From the NCBI GenBank assembly GCA_947475735.1, contig CANJLQ010000006.1, positions 1-64,000 of the forward strand: a DNA stretch of 64,000 bases, given 5' to 3'. A program made the position numbers and the translations under genes. Below the pieces are notes generated by a model. The model searched no databases. It had not been told where the DNA came from and was given only the letters and a program-made list of their open reading frames with translations. This document shows, piece by piece, positions 6,582 to 16,221 of the stretch (position 1 is its first letter; every line of letters starts with the position of its first letter). This stretch comes from Caulobacteraceae bacterium. GTDB taxonomy: Bacteria; Pseudomonadota; Alphaproteobacteria; Caulobacterales; Caulobacteraceae.

Positions 6582-8393
6582 TTGAGTTCGACGGATGGGG
6601 CGGGCGCAGTCGCGCCGCGCAAGACGTTTCTGGGACACCCGCGGGGGCTGGTGGTCCTGTTCTTCACCGAGATGTGGGAGCGGTTCTCCTTCTACGGCAT
6701 GAGGGCGATGCTGACGGTCTATCTGATCCAGCATTTCCTGTTCGGACCGGAAGAGGCCCAGGGCATCTACGCCGCCTATGCCGCCCTGGTTTACCTGATG
6801 CCGGTGATCGGCGGGCTGATCGCCGACAAGTATCTGGGATCCCGGAAGGCCGTCATCATCGGGGCCGTCCTGCTGGTCCTGGGTCACTTCACCATGGCCT
6901 TCGAGGGCACGGGCGGGCGCGAGCGGATCACGATCGGCGAGACCACCTACGCCATCGAGGTCGATGGCCGGAACCAGGATCGCAAGCTGTTCGCGGTCAA
7001 TGGGGCCGAGCGGGTCGAGATCGAGGTGACGCCCGAGGGCGTGCGCCGGATCGGGGCCGCCGAGACCGAGACCCCGCCCGCACCGGTCGAGGCGGGGGGT
7101 GCGCCTACCCCCGTCGCCCCGACCGCCGTGGCACCGGTCGCGGCCCCGGCCGAGGGCTTCCCGGCCTTCACCCCGGTCGGCGGCTATACGCTGGAGACGA
7201 CGCGGGACACCCAGGTGGGCGAGCCGCTGCTGTTCCTGGCCCTGTCGCTGATCATCGTCGGCGTGGGCTTCCTGAAGGCCAATATCTCGACCGTCGTCGG
7301 CGCCCTCTATGACGAGAACGACCCGCGCCGGGACGGTGGCTTCACCATCTTCTACGTCGGGATCAACCTGGGATCCTTCCTGGCCACGATCGCCTGTTCC
7401 TACCTCGGCTACACCTACGGCTGGGCCTACGGCTTCGGCCTGGCGGGCATCGGCATGCTGCTGGGCCTTCTGACCTTCATCTTCGGCCAGAGCTGGCTGG
7501 AGGGTCGCGGCGCGCCGCCGAACCCGGCCAAGCTGGCGGGCACCAAGGTGCTGGGCCTGCCGCTCGAGGCCGTGTTCTGGATCGGCGGACTGGTGGCCGT
7601 GTTCCCGACGTGGCTCTTGGTCCAGCGGCACGAGATGCTGGAGCGCTTTTTGCCTTGGGCGGCGGGGGCGATCTTCGCGGGCGTGGTGGGCTATACCGTC
7701 ACCCGGCTGAAGGGCGTCGAGCGGTCGCGGATGCTGGTGGCCCAGGTGCTGATCTTCTTCTCGGTCCTGTTCTGGGCCCTGTTCGAACAGGCGGGATCGT
7801 CGCTGAGCCTGTTCGCCGACCAGTCCACCGAGATGCCGTCGTGGTTCAACGCGGGCTACACCCAGTCCTTCAACCCCGGCATCATCATCCTGCTGGGGCC
7901 GCTGATCGCGGGGCTGTGGGTGGCGCTGGGCAAGCGGCGGATGGAGCCGTCGACGCCGGTCAAGTTCTCGCTGGCGCTGGCGCTGGTGGGATCGGGCTTC
8001 CTGGTGCTGGCCTGGGCGTCGCTGAACACGGCCAATGCGGACTTCCGGGTGCCGCTGATCTTCCTGTTCCTGACCTATCTGCTGCACACGATCGGCGAGC
8101 TGCTGCTGTCGCCGGTCGGGCTGTCGATGATCACCAAACTGTCGGTGGAGCGGGTCGTCGGGCTGATGATGGGGGTCTGGTTCCTGTCGAGCTCGGTCGC
8201 GCACATCGCCGCCGGCGTCATCGCCAAGGCGACGGCGACGGAGACGGTGGCGGGCGTGGTGACGGACCCGGGTCTGGCGCTGCAGACCTATGCGTCGCTG
8301 TATAACACCATCGGCTGGGTCGGCGTGGGGACCGGCGTCCTGCTGCTGGCGCTGTCGCCGATCCTGAAGAAGGGCATGGGCGGGGTGAACTGA
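6582..8393 (+). CDS. POT-family proton-coupled peptide transporter
   Basis: A 603-residue inner-membrane symporter of di- and tripeptides. The TM1 motif EMWERFSFYGMRAML matches the ExxERFxYY proton-coupling signature, and GVGFLKANIST matches the second PTR2 signature. A TTG start at 6582 is chosen because GGAG lies 7 bases upstream; TTG 6507 and GTG 6561 lack this. An unusual insert of about 100 residues follows the third membrane segment (from GTGGRERITIG to about DTQVGEPL), the last half rich in Pro and Ala, likely exposed outside the membrane. About 12 or more membrane helices in all. It is monocistronic, ending at a strong terminator. Peptide uptake fits the many exported peptidases nearby. 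Confidence 0.9.
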   Translation: MSSTDGAGAVAPRKTFLGHPRGLVVLFFTEMWERFSFYGMRAMLTVYLIQHFLFGPEEAQGIYAAYAALVYLMPVIGGLIADKYLGSRKAVIIGAVLLVLGHFTMAFEGTGGRERITIGETTYAIEVDGRNQDRKLFAVNGAERVEIEVTPEGVRRIGAAETETPPAPVEAGGAPTPVAPTAVAPVAAPAEGFPAFTPVGGYTLETTRDTQVGEPLLFLALSLIIVGVGFLKANISTVVGALYDENDPRRDGGFTIFYVGINLGSFLATIACSYLGYTYGWAYGFGLAGIGMLLGLLTFIFGQSWLEGRGAPPNPAKLAGTKVLGLPLEAVFWIGGLVAVFPTWLLVQRHEMLERFLPWAAGAIFAGVVGYTVTRLKGVERSRMLVAQVLIFFSVLFWALFEQAGSSLSLFADQSTEMPSWFNAGYTQSFNPGIIILLGPLIAGLWVALGKRRMEPSTPVKFSLALALVGSGFLVLAWASLNTANADFRVPLIFLFLTYLLHTIGELLLSPVGLSMITKLSVERVVGLMMGVWFLSSSVAHIAAGVIAKATATETVAGVVTDPGLALQTYASLYNTIGWVGVGTGVLLLALSPILKKGMGGVN

Positions 8394-8417
8394 TCCCGCG
8401 ACACGCCCGACATGACG

Positions 8418-8449
8418 AGGCCCGGCGGAGCGATCCGCCGGGCCTTTTT
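8418..8449 (+). terminator. Rho-independent terminator
   Basis: AGGCCCGGCGGA and TCCGCCGGGCCT form a perfect 12-base-pair stem around loop GCGA, followed by TTTT. It lies 24 bases after the transporter stop and between convergent genes. On the other strand the stem lacks a T-tract. Confidence 0.93.
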
Positions 8450-8476
8450 CTGCTGTCGCGGGGGTGAAGCGCGGCG

Positions 8477-10582
8477 TCAGAAGGTCTTCCTCACCCGCAC
8501 CTGCCAGAAGGTGCGCGGGTCGGTGGGGCGCAGCTCGGTGAAGGCGATGGGACGCGCGGCGCTGCGGTTGGCGAAGACGGTGCGCTCGGCCTGGAAGTCG
8601 TTCCAGACGTTGACCTGGGCGCGGATGGCCAGGGTCGGGGTCGGCTTGTACTCGATGTTGGCCTCGAAATAGTCGCTGCCGGTGAAGCCCGAGATCTGGT
8701 CGGGGCCATAGTTGAACTGGCGCAGGCTCTCCAGATAGGTCACCGCCCAGTTGATCCGCCAGCTGGTGATGTCCTGGGCGATGGTGAAGGCGGGCTGGGA
8801 GGGCCGGACGCCCGAAATGGACCGGTCCTCGCCGGTCGTCGGATCGGTCACCGAGGTCGAGTTCCAGGTGTTGCGGAAGCGGAACTCGCCGCCCGAGAAG
8901 CCGACCCCGTCCAGCGGCAGGACGACGTTGACGGCCAGCTGATCCAGCGTCCCGTCGCCGATGTTGCCGACCGCCGAAAGGCCCTGCGGCAGGGGCAGGC
9001 GGTCGATGACGCCGACGATCTCGTCGTGGCGGTAGCCCACCGAGACGATGCCGTCGCCGAGGAAGCGGCGCTCATAGGTCAGTTCGGTGATCCAGCGCTC
9101 CTCGGGCACCAGATCGACATTGCCGCCGAACAGCTGTTCGTCCTCCAGATCCGCGCCGGCGGCGTAGTCGCCGAAGTCGAGCTGGCCCACCTCGCGCTCG
9201 AAGCGGAAGCGGACCTGGTTCTGGGGCCTGGGGGTCCAGGTCGCGAGGAAGCGCGGCTTGACGTAGTAGAAACTCTCCTCGCGGTCGGCATCGCCGGACT
9301 GGCTGATGGTCGAGGCCTCAAGACGAACCCCGCCCTCCAGCGTCAGGTTCGGGCGGATGCGCCAGGTGCCGCGGCCGAAGATCTCGCCGCGCGTCTCCTC
9401 GACCCTGATCTGGTCGCTGGGCAGGGGAATGGCCACGCCGCCGTCGCTGAGCTGCTGGGCGATCTCCAGCATGTTGTAGGCGACCTCGCCCCCGGCCTCG
9501 AGGGTGACCGAGGAGGACCGTTCCCAGCGCAGCAGCGAGCGCAGGATGGTCTCGGAGGCCTCGCCTTCGGAGGCGAAACGCTGCAGCGGGCCCGCCACGC
9601 CGTTGGTCGTGGTGACGAAGGTCGAGGCGTTCTCGAAATCGTTCCATTCGCGGATGAAGCGGGTCTCGGAGGTCAGGCCGGTGGCCATCGGCCGGGTGAA
9701 GACCGCGCCGACCTCTCCGCTGGTGCCCTCTTCGGCGAAACGGCTGTCGCGCAGGATGCCGGGCCCGTCCTGCAGGCTGAACTGGCTGTAGTCGTTGGTG
9801 CCGATCCGCGCCGTCAGGTCGATCTTGCCGCCCAGGAAGGCATCGGCGAAGTTGACGCGTGCCGACTGACCGCCGCCGGTCTGATCGTCGTAATAGCCTT
9901 CGTTGCGGGTGACGATGCCGGTGGCATCGCGGCGCACGACCCGGCCGACGCCGTTGGAATCGTTGATCGCCACGCCGTCGCCCAGGGTGAAGCCCCAGAC
10001 GCGTTCGCCTTCGCGGCGGGTGAACTGATAGGTGCCGGACGCGCGGTCGGTCCCCCCCTCGAAGAAGAAGCCGTTGATCGTGGCGATCTGCTCGGTGCTG
10101 GCCGTCGACCGCGTGATGACGTTCACCACGACCGAATAGCCCTGCATGTCGATGCCGGGCGCGCCGCCGCGGATCAGCTCGATCCGCTCGACCTGGGGCA
10201 CGAGGGTGCGCGACAGGACCGAGGAGCCCGTGTCGTTCTTGGACGCCGGGCGCGAGCCGTTGATCAGGATGTTGCCGACCGCGCCTTCGAACCCGCGCGA
10301 GCCGTCGCCGTCCTGGACCGAGAAGCCGGGCACGCGGTTGACCATGTCGAGCGCCGTGTTCGGGCGCTGGTCGGCGAAGAAGTCGGGGGTGAAGACCAGG
10401 ACGCCCTGCTGGGAGGCGTCGACCAGGGGAGCCTGGGTCGTGGGGCCGGTCGGCACCGGCGTCTGGGCCGCCGACTGGGGCGCGGCCGAGCCGGACGCGG
10501 CCGGCGGAGGCGCGGCCTGTGCCAGGGCCCCGGAGGCGCTGAAGAGCATGGCCGTGGTGGCCAGCAGAATGGACTTGGTCAT
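8477..10582 (-). CDS. TonB-dependent outer-membrane receptor
   Basis: A 701-residue protein with a signal peptide (1-22, ending GALAQ), then a Pro/Ala/Gln-rich linker to about residue 55, a plug domain (VNRVPGFSVQDGDGSRGFEG, VERIELIRGGAPG) and a long beta-barrel ending in aromatic VRVRKTF. The plug pattern (ILINGSRPASKND) and the TonB-receptor/outer-membrane-anchored style fit an energy-dependent importer of a large substrate. No clear TonB box near the N terminus was identified. Its promoter would lie in 10583-10703, which contains a small dyad. The substrate cannot be told from sequence. Confidence 0.9.
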   Translation of the reverse strand: MTKSILLATTAMLFSASGALAQAAPPPAASGSAAPQSAAQTPVPTGPTTQAPLVDASQQGVLVFTPDFFADQRPNTALDMVNRVPGFSVQDGDGSRGFEGAVGNILINGSRPASKNDTGSSVLSRTLVPQVERIELIRGGAPGIDMQGYSVVVNVITRSTASTEQIATINGFFFEGGTDRASGTYQFTRREGERVWGFTLGDGVAINDSNGVGRVVRRDATGIVTRNEGYYDDQTGGGQSARVNFADAFLGGKIDLTARIGTNDYSQFSLQDGPGILRDSRFAEEGTSGEVGAVFTRPMATGLTSETRFIREWNDFENASTFVTTTNGVAGPLQRFASEGEASETILRSLLRWERSSSVTLEAGGEVAYNMLEIAQQLSDGGVAIPLPSDQIRVEETRGEIFGRGTWRIRPNLTLEGGVRLEASTISQSGDADREESFYYVKPRFLATWTPRPQNQVRFRFEREVGQLDFGDYAAGADLEDEQLFGGNVDLVPEERWITELTYERRFLGDGIVSVGYRHDEIVGVIDRLPLPQGLSAVGNIGDGTLDQLAVNVVLPLDGVGFSGGEFRFRNTWNSTSVTDPTTGEDRSISGVRPSQPAFTIAQDITSWRINWAVTYLESLRQFNYGPDQISGFTGSDYFEANIEYKPTPTLAIRAQVNVWNDFQAERTVFANRSAARPIAFTELRPTDPRTFWQVRVRKTF

Positions 10583-10678
10583 CGCCTGGGGTTCCCCTCG
10601 TTTATGACGAGAGGTGTGGCGACCGGTCGCGCCCTTCTCCAGTTACAATCCGGACAGGTGGATTAAATCGCAGACAGC

Positions 10679-10694
10679 ATTACCCCGCTGTAAT
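10679..10694. promoter_or_regulatory. Dyad upstream of the TonB receptor
   Basis: ATTAC-CCCGCT-GTAAT, a perfect 5-base dyad about 100 bases upstream of the receptor start in an AT-richer stretch. A candidate operator. No known regulator consensus is recognised. Confidence 0.3.
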
Positions 10695-10703
10695 CCTTGC
10701 GGC

Positions 10704-11447
10704 TTATTCGGGCGCGCCGTCCTCACGATAGGCCTCGTAGGGCACGGGGCCGGAGGGGATCGGGGCTTCCTGGGCGTCGAACCGGTCGCGGTCGGCGAGC
10801 GCCCGGTCCTGTGCGTCGCGCGCGTCGCGGTCGACGTATCGGTCGCGCGGGTCGAGGCGGGGACCCCAGGTGGGACCGTCGTCGCGGTCCCGGCGTTCGG
10901 CCCACATGCGACGCTCCAAGGCCTCCTGCTCGGCGCGTCTCTGGCGTCGTTCGTCGCGCTCGGCGGCGGCGTCCGCCCGCATCCGGTCCAGGCCGAACCA
11001 GCGCGAGCCGTCGCGCAGGGGTTGGCGCGGTTCCGGCGGGGGTTCGGGGAGCGGCGAACGGTCTTCGAAGGCGACCGGCCGGGGCGTCGGCATGCGCGGC
11101 AGGGCGGCGTCCGGTCCGGCATAGGCGTCGGGCGGCATCCATGTGGGGTCCTCGACCGGCTCGGCGGCGCGTTCGAGCGCGGCGCGGTCGAAGCCGTCGC
11201 TGAGGGTTCCGACCTCCAGTACCTCGCCTTCGGTGATCTCGGGCTCGCGCGGGGCGACCAGGCTGATGGCCATGCGCGGGCCCAGTGAGCGGCCCTCGGC
11301 GTCAGTGCGCGGCGCGAGACCCCAGCCCGCGAGCGCAAGGGCGGCCACGCCGGTCACGGCGGCGACGGCGACCATGCGGGGGCGGCGGGAAATGATGTTC
11401 ACGGGGCGTGGATCCGGCGGACGATGGTCCGGCAACGACCCTGTCAC
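10704..11447 (-). CDS. Membrane-anchored Arg/Asp/Pro-rich protein of unknown function
   Basis: A 247-residue protein. After a short cytoplasmic N terminus, residues about 25-45 form one membrane helix (VAVAAVTGVAALALAGWGL). The remainder is low-complexity and highly charged: Pro-rich near 120-140 and an Arg/Asp/Glu-rich stretch with likely coiled-coil character (about 155-230). The GTG start at 11447 overlaps the TGA of the DUF2256 gene as GTGA, so translation is probably coupled. A second GTG at 11402 is possible. I do not recognise a family. The coding frame is supported by the coupling and by codon use, not by homology. Confidence 0.6.
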   Translation of the reverse strand: MTGSLPDHRPPDPRPVNIISRRPRMVAVAAVTGVAALALAGWGLAPRTDAEGRSLGPRMAISLVAPREPEITEGEVLEVGTLSDGFDRAALERAAEPVEDPTWMPPDAYAGPDAALPRMPTPRPVAFEDRSPLPEPPPEPRQPLRDGSRWFGLDRMRADAAAERDERRQRRAEQEALERRMWAERRDRDDGPTWGPRLDPRDRYVDRDARDAQDRALADRDRFDAQEAPIPSGPVPYEAYREDGAPE

Positions 11448-11638
11448 GCCGAAGGTTCCGTCGTCGAGGCCCGGGCGCGGCGCATTCCGCGGCAGCGGTC
11501 CGAGCAGGTGGTGATGGTGTCCCAGTCACGGGCCCATTTTGCGCGCCAGGTGAAGGGCCGGTTACAGACCACGCAGTCCTTCTGCGGCAGGTCGCCCTTT
11601 CGAGGGGCGACACCCTTGTTCACGTGCTTACGAGCCAT
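11444..11638 (-). CDS. DUF2256 small zinc-finger-like protein
   Basis: A 64-residue protein matching DUF2256: KDCVVCNRPFTWRAKWARDWDTITTCSDRCRGMRR. Two cysteine pairs, C-x2-C (residues 22 and 25) and C-x3-C (45 and 49), look like a zinc ribbon, and the PF-W-RKKW core is characteristic. The start is ATG 11638. It overlaps the downstream gene by four bases. The function of the family is unknown; it is often found near photolyase-type or unrelated genes. No cryptochrome or photolyase gene is present here. Confidence 0.85.
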   Translation of the reverse strand: MARKHVNKGVAPRKGDLPQKDCVVCNRPFTWRAKWARDWDTITTCSDRCRGMRRARASTTEPSA

Positions 11639-11689
11639 GCGACACGCTGAAAGCTTCCCTTTACGTCCGCGTCAAGTTATGAGGCGGTC

Positions 11690-12172
11690 ATGGCGACCGC
11701 CGACGATCATCGCACCTATTCGATCCGCCAGCTCTGCCGCGAGTTCGGAGCGACGGCGCGCGCCCTGAGATTCTATGAGGACAAGGGGCTTCTGACCCCC
11801 GCGCGCAAGGGCCAGACGCGGGTCTACGACGCGCGCGACCGTGCCCGGCTGAAGCTGATCCTGCGCGGCCGGCGCATCGGTTTCACCCTGACCGAGATCC
11901 AGGAGATGCTGGATCTGTATGACAGGAACGACGGCAACACCCATCAGATGGCTATCGCCCTGCGGCGTCACCGCGCCCAGATCGAGGCCCTGAAGCAGCA
12001 GCGCGAGGACCTGGACGCCGCCATCGAGATGGCGGAGGAGGCCTGCGCCGCCATGGAGGCTCGCCTGTCCGAACAGCGGCCCGACCTTCTGCCCGGCGCC
12101 GAGGAATACGCCTCGGTGCTGCGCGAACGCCTCGACCATCACCACCATCATCCGTTCAAGCTGAGAGCCTGA
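11690..12172 (+). CDS. MerR-family regulator of fatty/amino-acid oxidation genes
   Basis: A 160-residue regulator. The N-terminal winged helix (YSIRQLCREFGATARALRFYEDKGLLTPARKGQTRVYDARD) is MerR type, followed by a dimerisation coiled coil (about residues 75-135). No metal-binding cysteines are present, as in the LiuR/acyl-CoA-sensing branch. It lies 4 bases upstream of an acyl-CoA dehydrogenase gene, so it probably controls its own beta-oxidation operon. Odd feature: a natural run of five histidines near the C terminus (LDHHHHHPFKLRA). The ligand is inferred to be an acyl-CoA. Confidence 0.85.
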   Translation: MATADDHRTYSIRQLCREFGATARALRFYEDKGLLTPARKGQTRVYDARDRARLKLILRGRRIGFTLTEIQEMLDLYDRNDGNTHQMAIALRRHRAQIEALKQQREDLDAAIEMAEEACAAMEARLSEQRPDLLPGAEEYASVLRERLDHHHHHPFKLRA

Positions 12173-12176
12173 CCCC

Positions 12177-13961
<1,785 letters not shown>

Positions 13962-13970
13962 TCCACTCCG

Positions 13971-14113
13971 CCCTCTCCCGGTGGGAGAGGGCTTGAGCGC
14001 ACGGCGGCGAAGCCGTCGTCCTCGCGCGAAAGGGTGAGGGACGGCTTTCGCCGACTGACCCACCCGACCCTCATCCGTCCGCTTCGCGGCCACCTTCTCC
14101 CATTGGGAGAAGG
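13971..14113. repeat. Hairpin-ended inverted repeat, relative of the CTCCC family
   Basis: Left hairpin CCCTCTCCC-GGT-GGGAGAGGG (13971-13991) and right hairpin CCTTCTCCC-ATT-GGGAGAAGG (14093-14113) bracket GC-rich inverted segments. The right hairpin ends 3 bases before the ribosome binding site of the next gene (GGAG 14117-14120), so it could affect that gene's translation or processing. Confidence 0.7.
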
Positions 14114-14127
14114 AAAGGAGATTGCCC

Positions 14128-15291
14128 ATGAACCCCCTGTCCATCCCCGAGCCCGACTTCATGCAGGACGAGGAGATCGTCCTGTTCTCCGACAGCGTCG
14201 GCAAATGGATCGACGAGCACGCCCCGCCCGAGGCCGTCCAGTCGTGGATCGCCAACTCCACCGTGCCGCGCGCGCTGTGGAACAAGGCCGGGGAGGCGGG
14301 CCTGCTGGGCCTGTCCATGCCCGAGGAAGACGGCGGCATGGGCGGCGACTATCGCCACGAGGTCGTCCTGATGCGCCAGCTGGGCTGGAAGGGCGCGGAC
14401 CATTTCGGCATTTCGCTGCACAACGCCATCGTCGCCCCCTACATCTGGCACTACGGCACCGAGGAGCAGAAAGAGCGCTGGCTGCCGCGACTGCTGACCG
14501 GCGAACTGGTCGGCGCCATCGCCATGACCGAGCCGGGCGCGGGCAGTGACCTGCAGGGCATCAAGACCACGGCCATCAAACAGGGCAACCAGTATGTGGT
14601 GAACGGCTCCAAGACCTTCATCACCAACGGCCAGCTGGCCAACTTCATCATCGTGGTCGCCAAGACGGACCCGGCCGAGGGCGCCAAGGGCACCAGCCTG
14701 ATCGTGGTCGAGACCGACGGCGCTGAAGGCTTCGAGCGGGGGCGGAACCTGCACAAGATCGGCATGGAGGGCAACGACACGTCGGAGTTGTTCTTCAACG
14801 ACGTGAAGGTGCCGGGCGAGAACATCATCGGCGGCGGCGAGGGGCTGGGCTTCATCCAGCTGATGCAGCAGTTGCCGCAGGAGCGGCTTAACATCGCCGT
14901 CCAGGGCGTGGCGGCCGCCGAGCGGGGGCTCCATGAGACTCTGGAATACGTCAAGGGACGCAAGGCCTTCGGCAAGCGGATCCTGGATTTCCAGAACACC
15001 CAGTTCAAGCTGGCCGAGGTCAAGACCAAGCTGACCGTGGCCCGCGTCTTCGTCGACCACTGCATCGGCCTGCACCTGAAGGGTCAGCTGGACGCCGTCA
15101 CCGCCTCGATGGCCAAATACTGGGTCACCGACATCCAGGGCGAGACCATCGACGAGATGCTCCAGCTGCACGGCGGCTACGGCTATATGAACGAATATCC
15201 GATCGCCCAGCTGTACAAGGACGCCCGCGTCCAGCGCATCTACGGCGGGACGAACGAGATCATGAAGCTGCTCATCGCGCGGTCGCTCTGA
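14128..15291 (+). CDS. Acyl-CoA dehydrogenase, standard type
   Basis: A 387-residue FAD enzyme of usual family length. AMTEPGAGSDLQGIKT and SKTFITNGQLANFIIVVAKT are the flavin motifs, and the C-terminal arm is IYGGTNEIMKLLIARSL. The position holding glutamate in the medium-chain type is glycine here (YGG), as in long-chain and isovaleryl types, where a glutamate of an earlier helix (YVKGRKAFGK region, HETLEYV) acts as base. ATG 14128 is chosen over TTG 14122 because GGAG is 7 bases upstream. It is separated from the first dehydrogenase only by a repeat, so both may belong to the same merR-controlled unit. Confidence 0.9.
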   Translation: MNPLSIPEPDFMQDEEIVLFSDSVGKWIDEHAPPEAVQSWIANSTVPRALWNKAGEAGLLGLSMPEEDGGMGGDYRHEVVLMRQLGWKGADHFGISLHNAIVAPYIWHYGTEEQKERWLPRLLTGELVGAIAMTEPGAGSDLQGIKTTAIKQGNQYVVNGSKTFITNGQLANFIIVVAKTDPAEGAKGTSLIVVETDGAEGFERGRNLHKIGMEGNDTSELFFNDVKVPGENIIGGGEGLGFIQLMQQLPQERLNIAVQGVAAAERGLHETLEYVKGRKAFGKRILDFQNTQFKLAEVKTKLTVARVFVDHCIGLHLKGQLDAVTASMAKYWVTDIQGETIDEMLQLHGGYGYMNEYPIAQLYKDARVQRIYGGTNEIMKLLIARSL

Positions 15292-15305
15292 GGTAAGGGG
15301 CGGGC

Positions 15306-16148
15306 ATGATCCGCCTTCACGTCCCCCAGCCCCTGTCGGTCGGCGCCGCGCTCGCGCCGACGCTAGATCAGTCGCGCTACCTGACCCAGGTCATGCGGCT
15401 GAAGGCGGGCGATCCCTTGCTGGTCTTCAACGGCGTCGACGGCGAATGGCGCTGCGTCGTCGCCGAGGTGCTGAAGAAGGGCGTGATCCTGCGCGCCGAG
15501 GAACAGGCGCGACCCCAAACGTTCGGACCGGACCTGGAGCTGATCGTCGCCGTGGTGAAGAAGGCGCGGGTCGAGACTATCGTCGAGAAGGCCGCCGAGC
15601 TAGGGGCCAAGCGCGTCCGGCTGGCGATCACCCAGAGAACCAACGCCGACCGCCTCCGTCTCGACCGGCTGGACGCCATCGCCGAGGAAGCCGCGGAGCA
15701 GACCGGGCGGCTGGACGTGCCCGTGATCGACGAGCCTGTGAAGCTGGAGACGATGCTCGACGCCTGGGAGGACGGCCGTCGGCTGATGTTCTGCGACGAG
15801 ACGGGTGGGACGCCGGTGATCCCCGCGCTCTCTCCCTCCCCTTCATGGGGAGGGACGGCGGAGCGGCAGCGGAGCCCGGGTGGGGCCGTTCAGGACGAGG
15901 CGACCCGTTCGCACCCCACCCTGGCGGCTTCGCCGCCCGTCCCTCCCCATAAAGGGGAGGGAGAACGCCAACCCTGGGCCATCCTGATCGGGCCGGAGGG
16001 CGGGTTTTCGCCCGAGGAGCGCGAGCGCTTGCGGGGCCTGCCCTTCACCACCGCCGTGTCGCTGGGGCCGCGCATTCTGAGGGCGGACACCGCCGCCATC
16101 GCCGCCATGACCCTGTGGCAGGCCGCCGTGGGGGATTGGGAGCGGTAG
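15306..16148 (+). CDS. rsmE: 16S rRNA m3U1498 methyltransferase with in-frame repeat insert
   Basis: A 280-residue SPOUT methyltransferase that methylates U1498 of 16S rRNA. The N-terminal PUA-like domain (RYLTQVMRLKAGDPLLVFNG) and C-terminal knot motifs (ILIGPEGGF from residue 226, LGPRILRADTA) are present. The family is usually about 240 residues. The extra length is residues about 176-220 (SPSPSWGGTAERQRSPGGAV and onward), encoded by a hairpin-ended repeat inserted between the LMFCDE strand and the SAM-binding loop. The frame is kept, so the protein may be functional with an exposed loop. It starts 14 bases after the acyl-CoA dehydrogenase stop and is likely cotranscribed. Confidence 0.92.
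   Translation: MIRLHVPQPLSVGAALAPTLDQSRYLTQVMRLKAGDPLLVFNGVDGEWRCVVAEVLKKGVILRAEEQARPQTFGPDLELIVAVVKKARVETIVEKAAELGAKRVRLAITQRTNADRLRLDRLDAIAEEAAEQTGRLDVPVIDEPVKLETMLDAWEDGRRLMFCDETGGTPVIPALSPSPSWGGTAERQRSPGGAVQDEATRSHPTLAASPPVPPHKGEGERQPWAILIGPEGGFSPEERERLRGLPFTTAVSLGPRILRADTAAIAAMTLWQAAVGDWER
15831..15963. repeat. CTCCCTCCCC element inside rsmE
   Basis: A 133-base element with terminal hairpins TCCCTCCCC-TTCAT-GGGGAGGGA (left) and TCCCTCCCC-ATAAA-GGGGAGGGA (right). Its interior has GGTGGGGCC near the left end and ACCCCACCC near the right, so it is an imperfect inverted repeat overall. It is related to the copies at 38283, 40645 and 47338. This copy is inside a coding region and translated without a stop. 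Confidence 0.88.
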
Positions 16149-16221
16149 GCCGCAACGCTGCCCCCTTGAGTCATGCCACAATCCCGCCCATCTAGCCGCG
16201 ACACCTGCAAGGCTTCCCCGC

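Noticed and set aside
5853..8204. Long minus-strand frame opposite ogt and the peptide transporter
   Set aside because: Composition is Arg/Gln/His/Pro-rich shadow, crosses two real genes and the inverted repeats, and shows no family motif.
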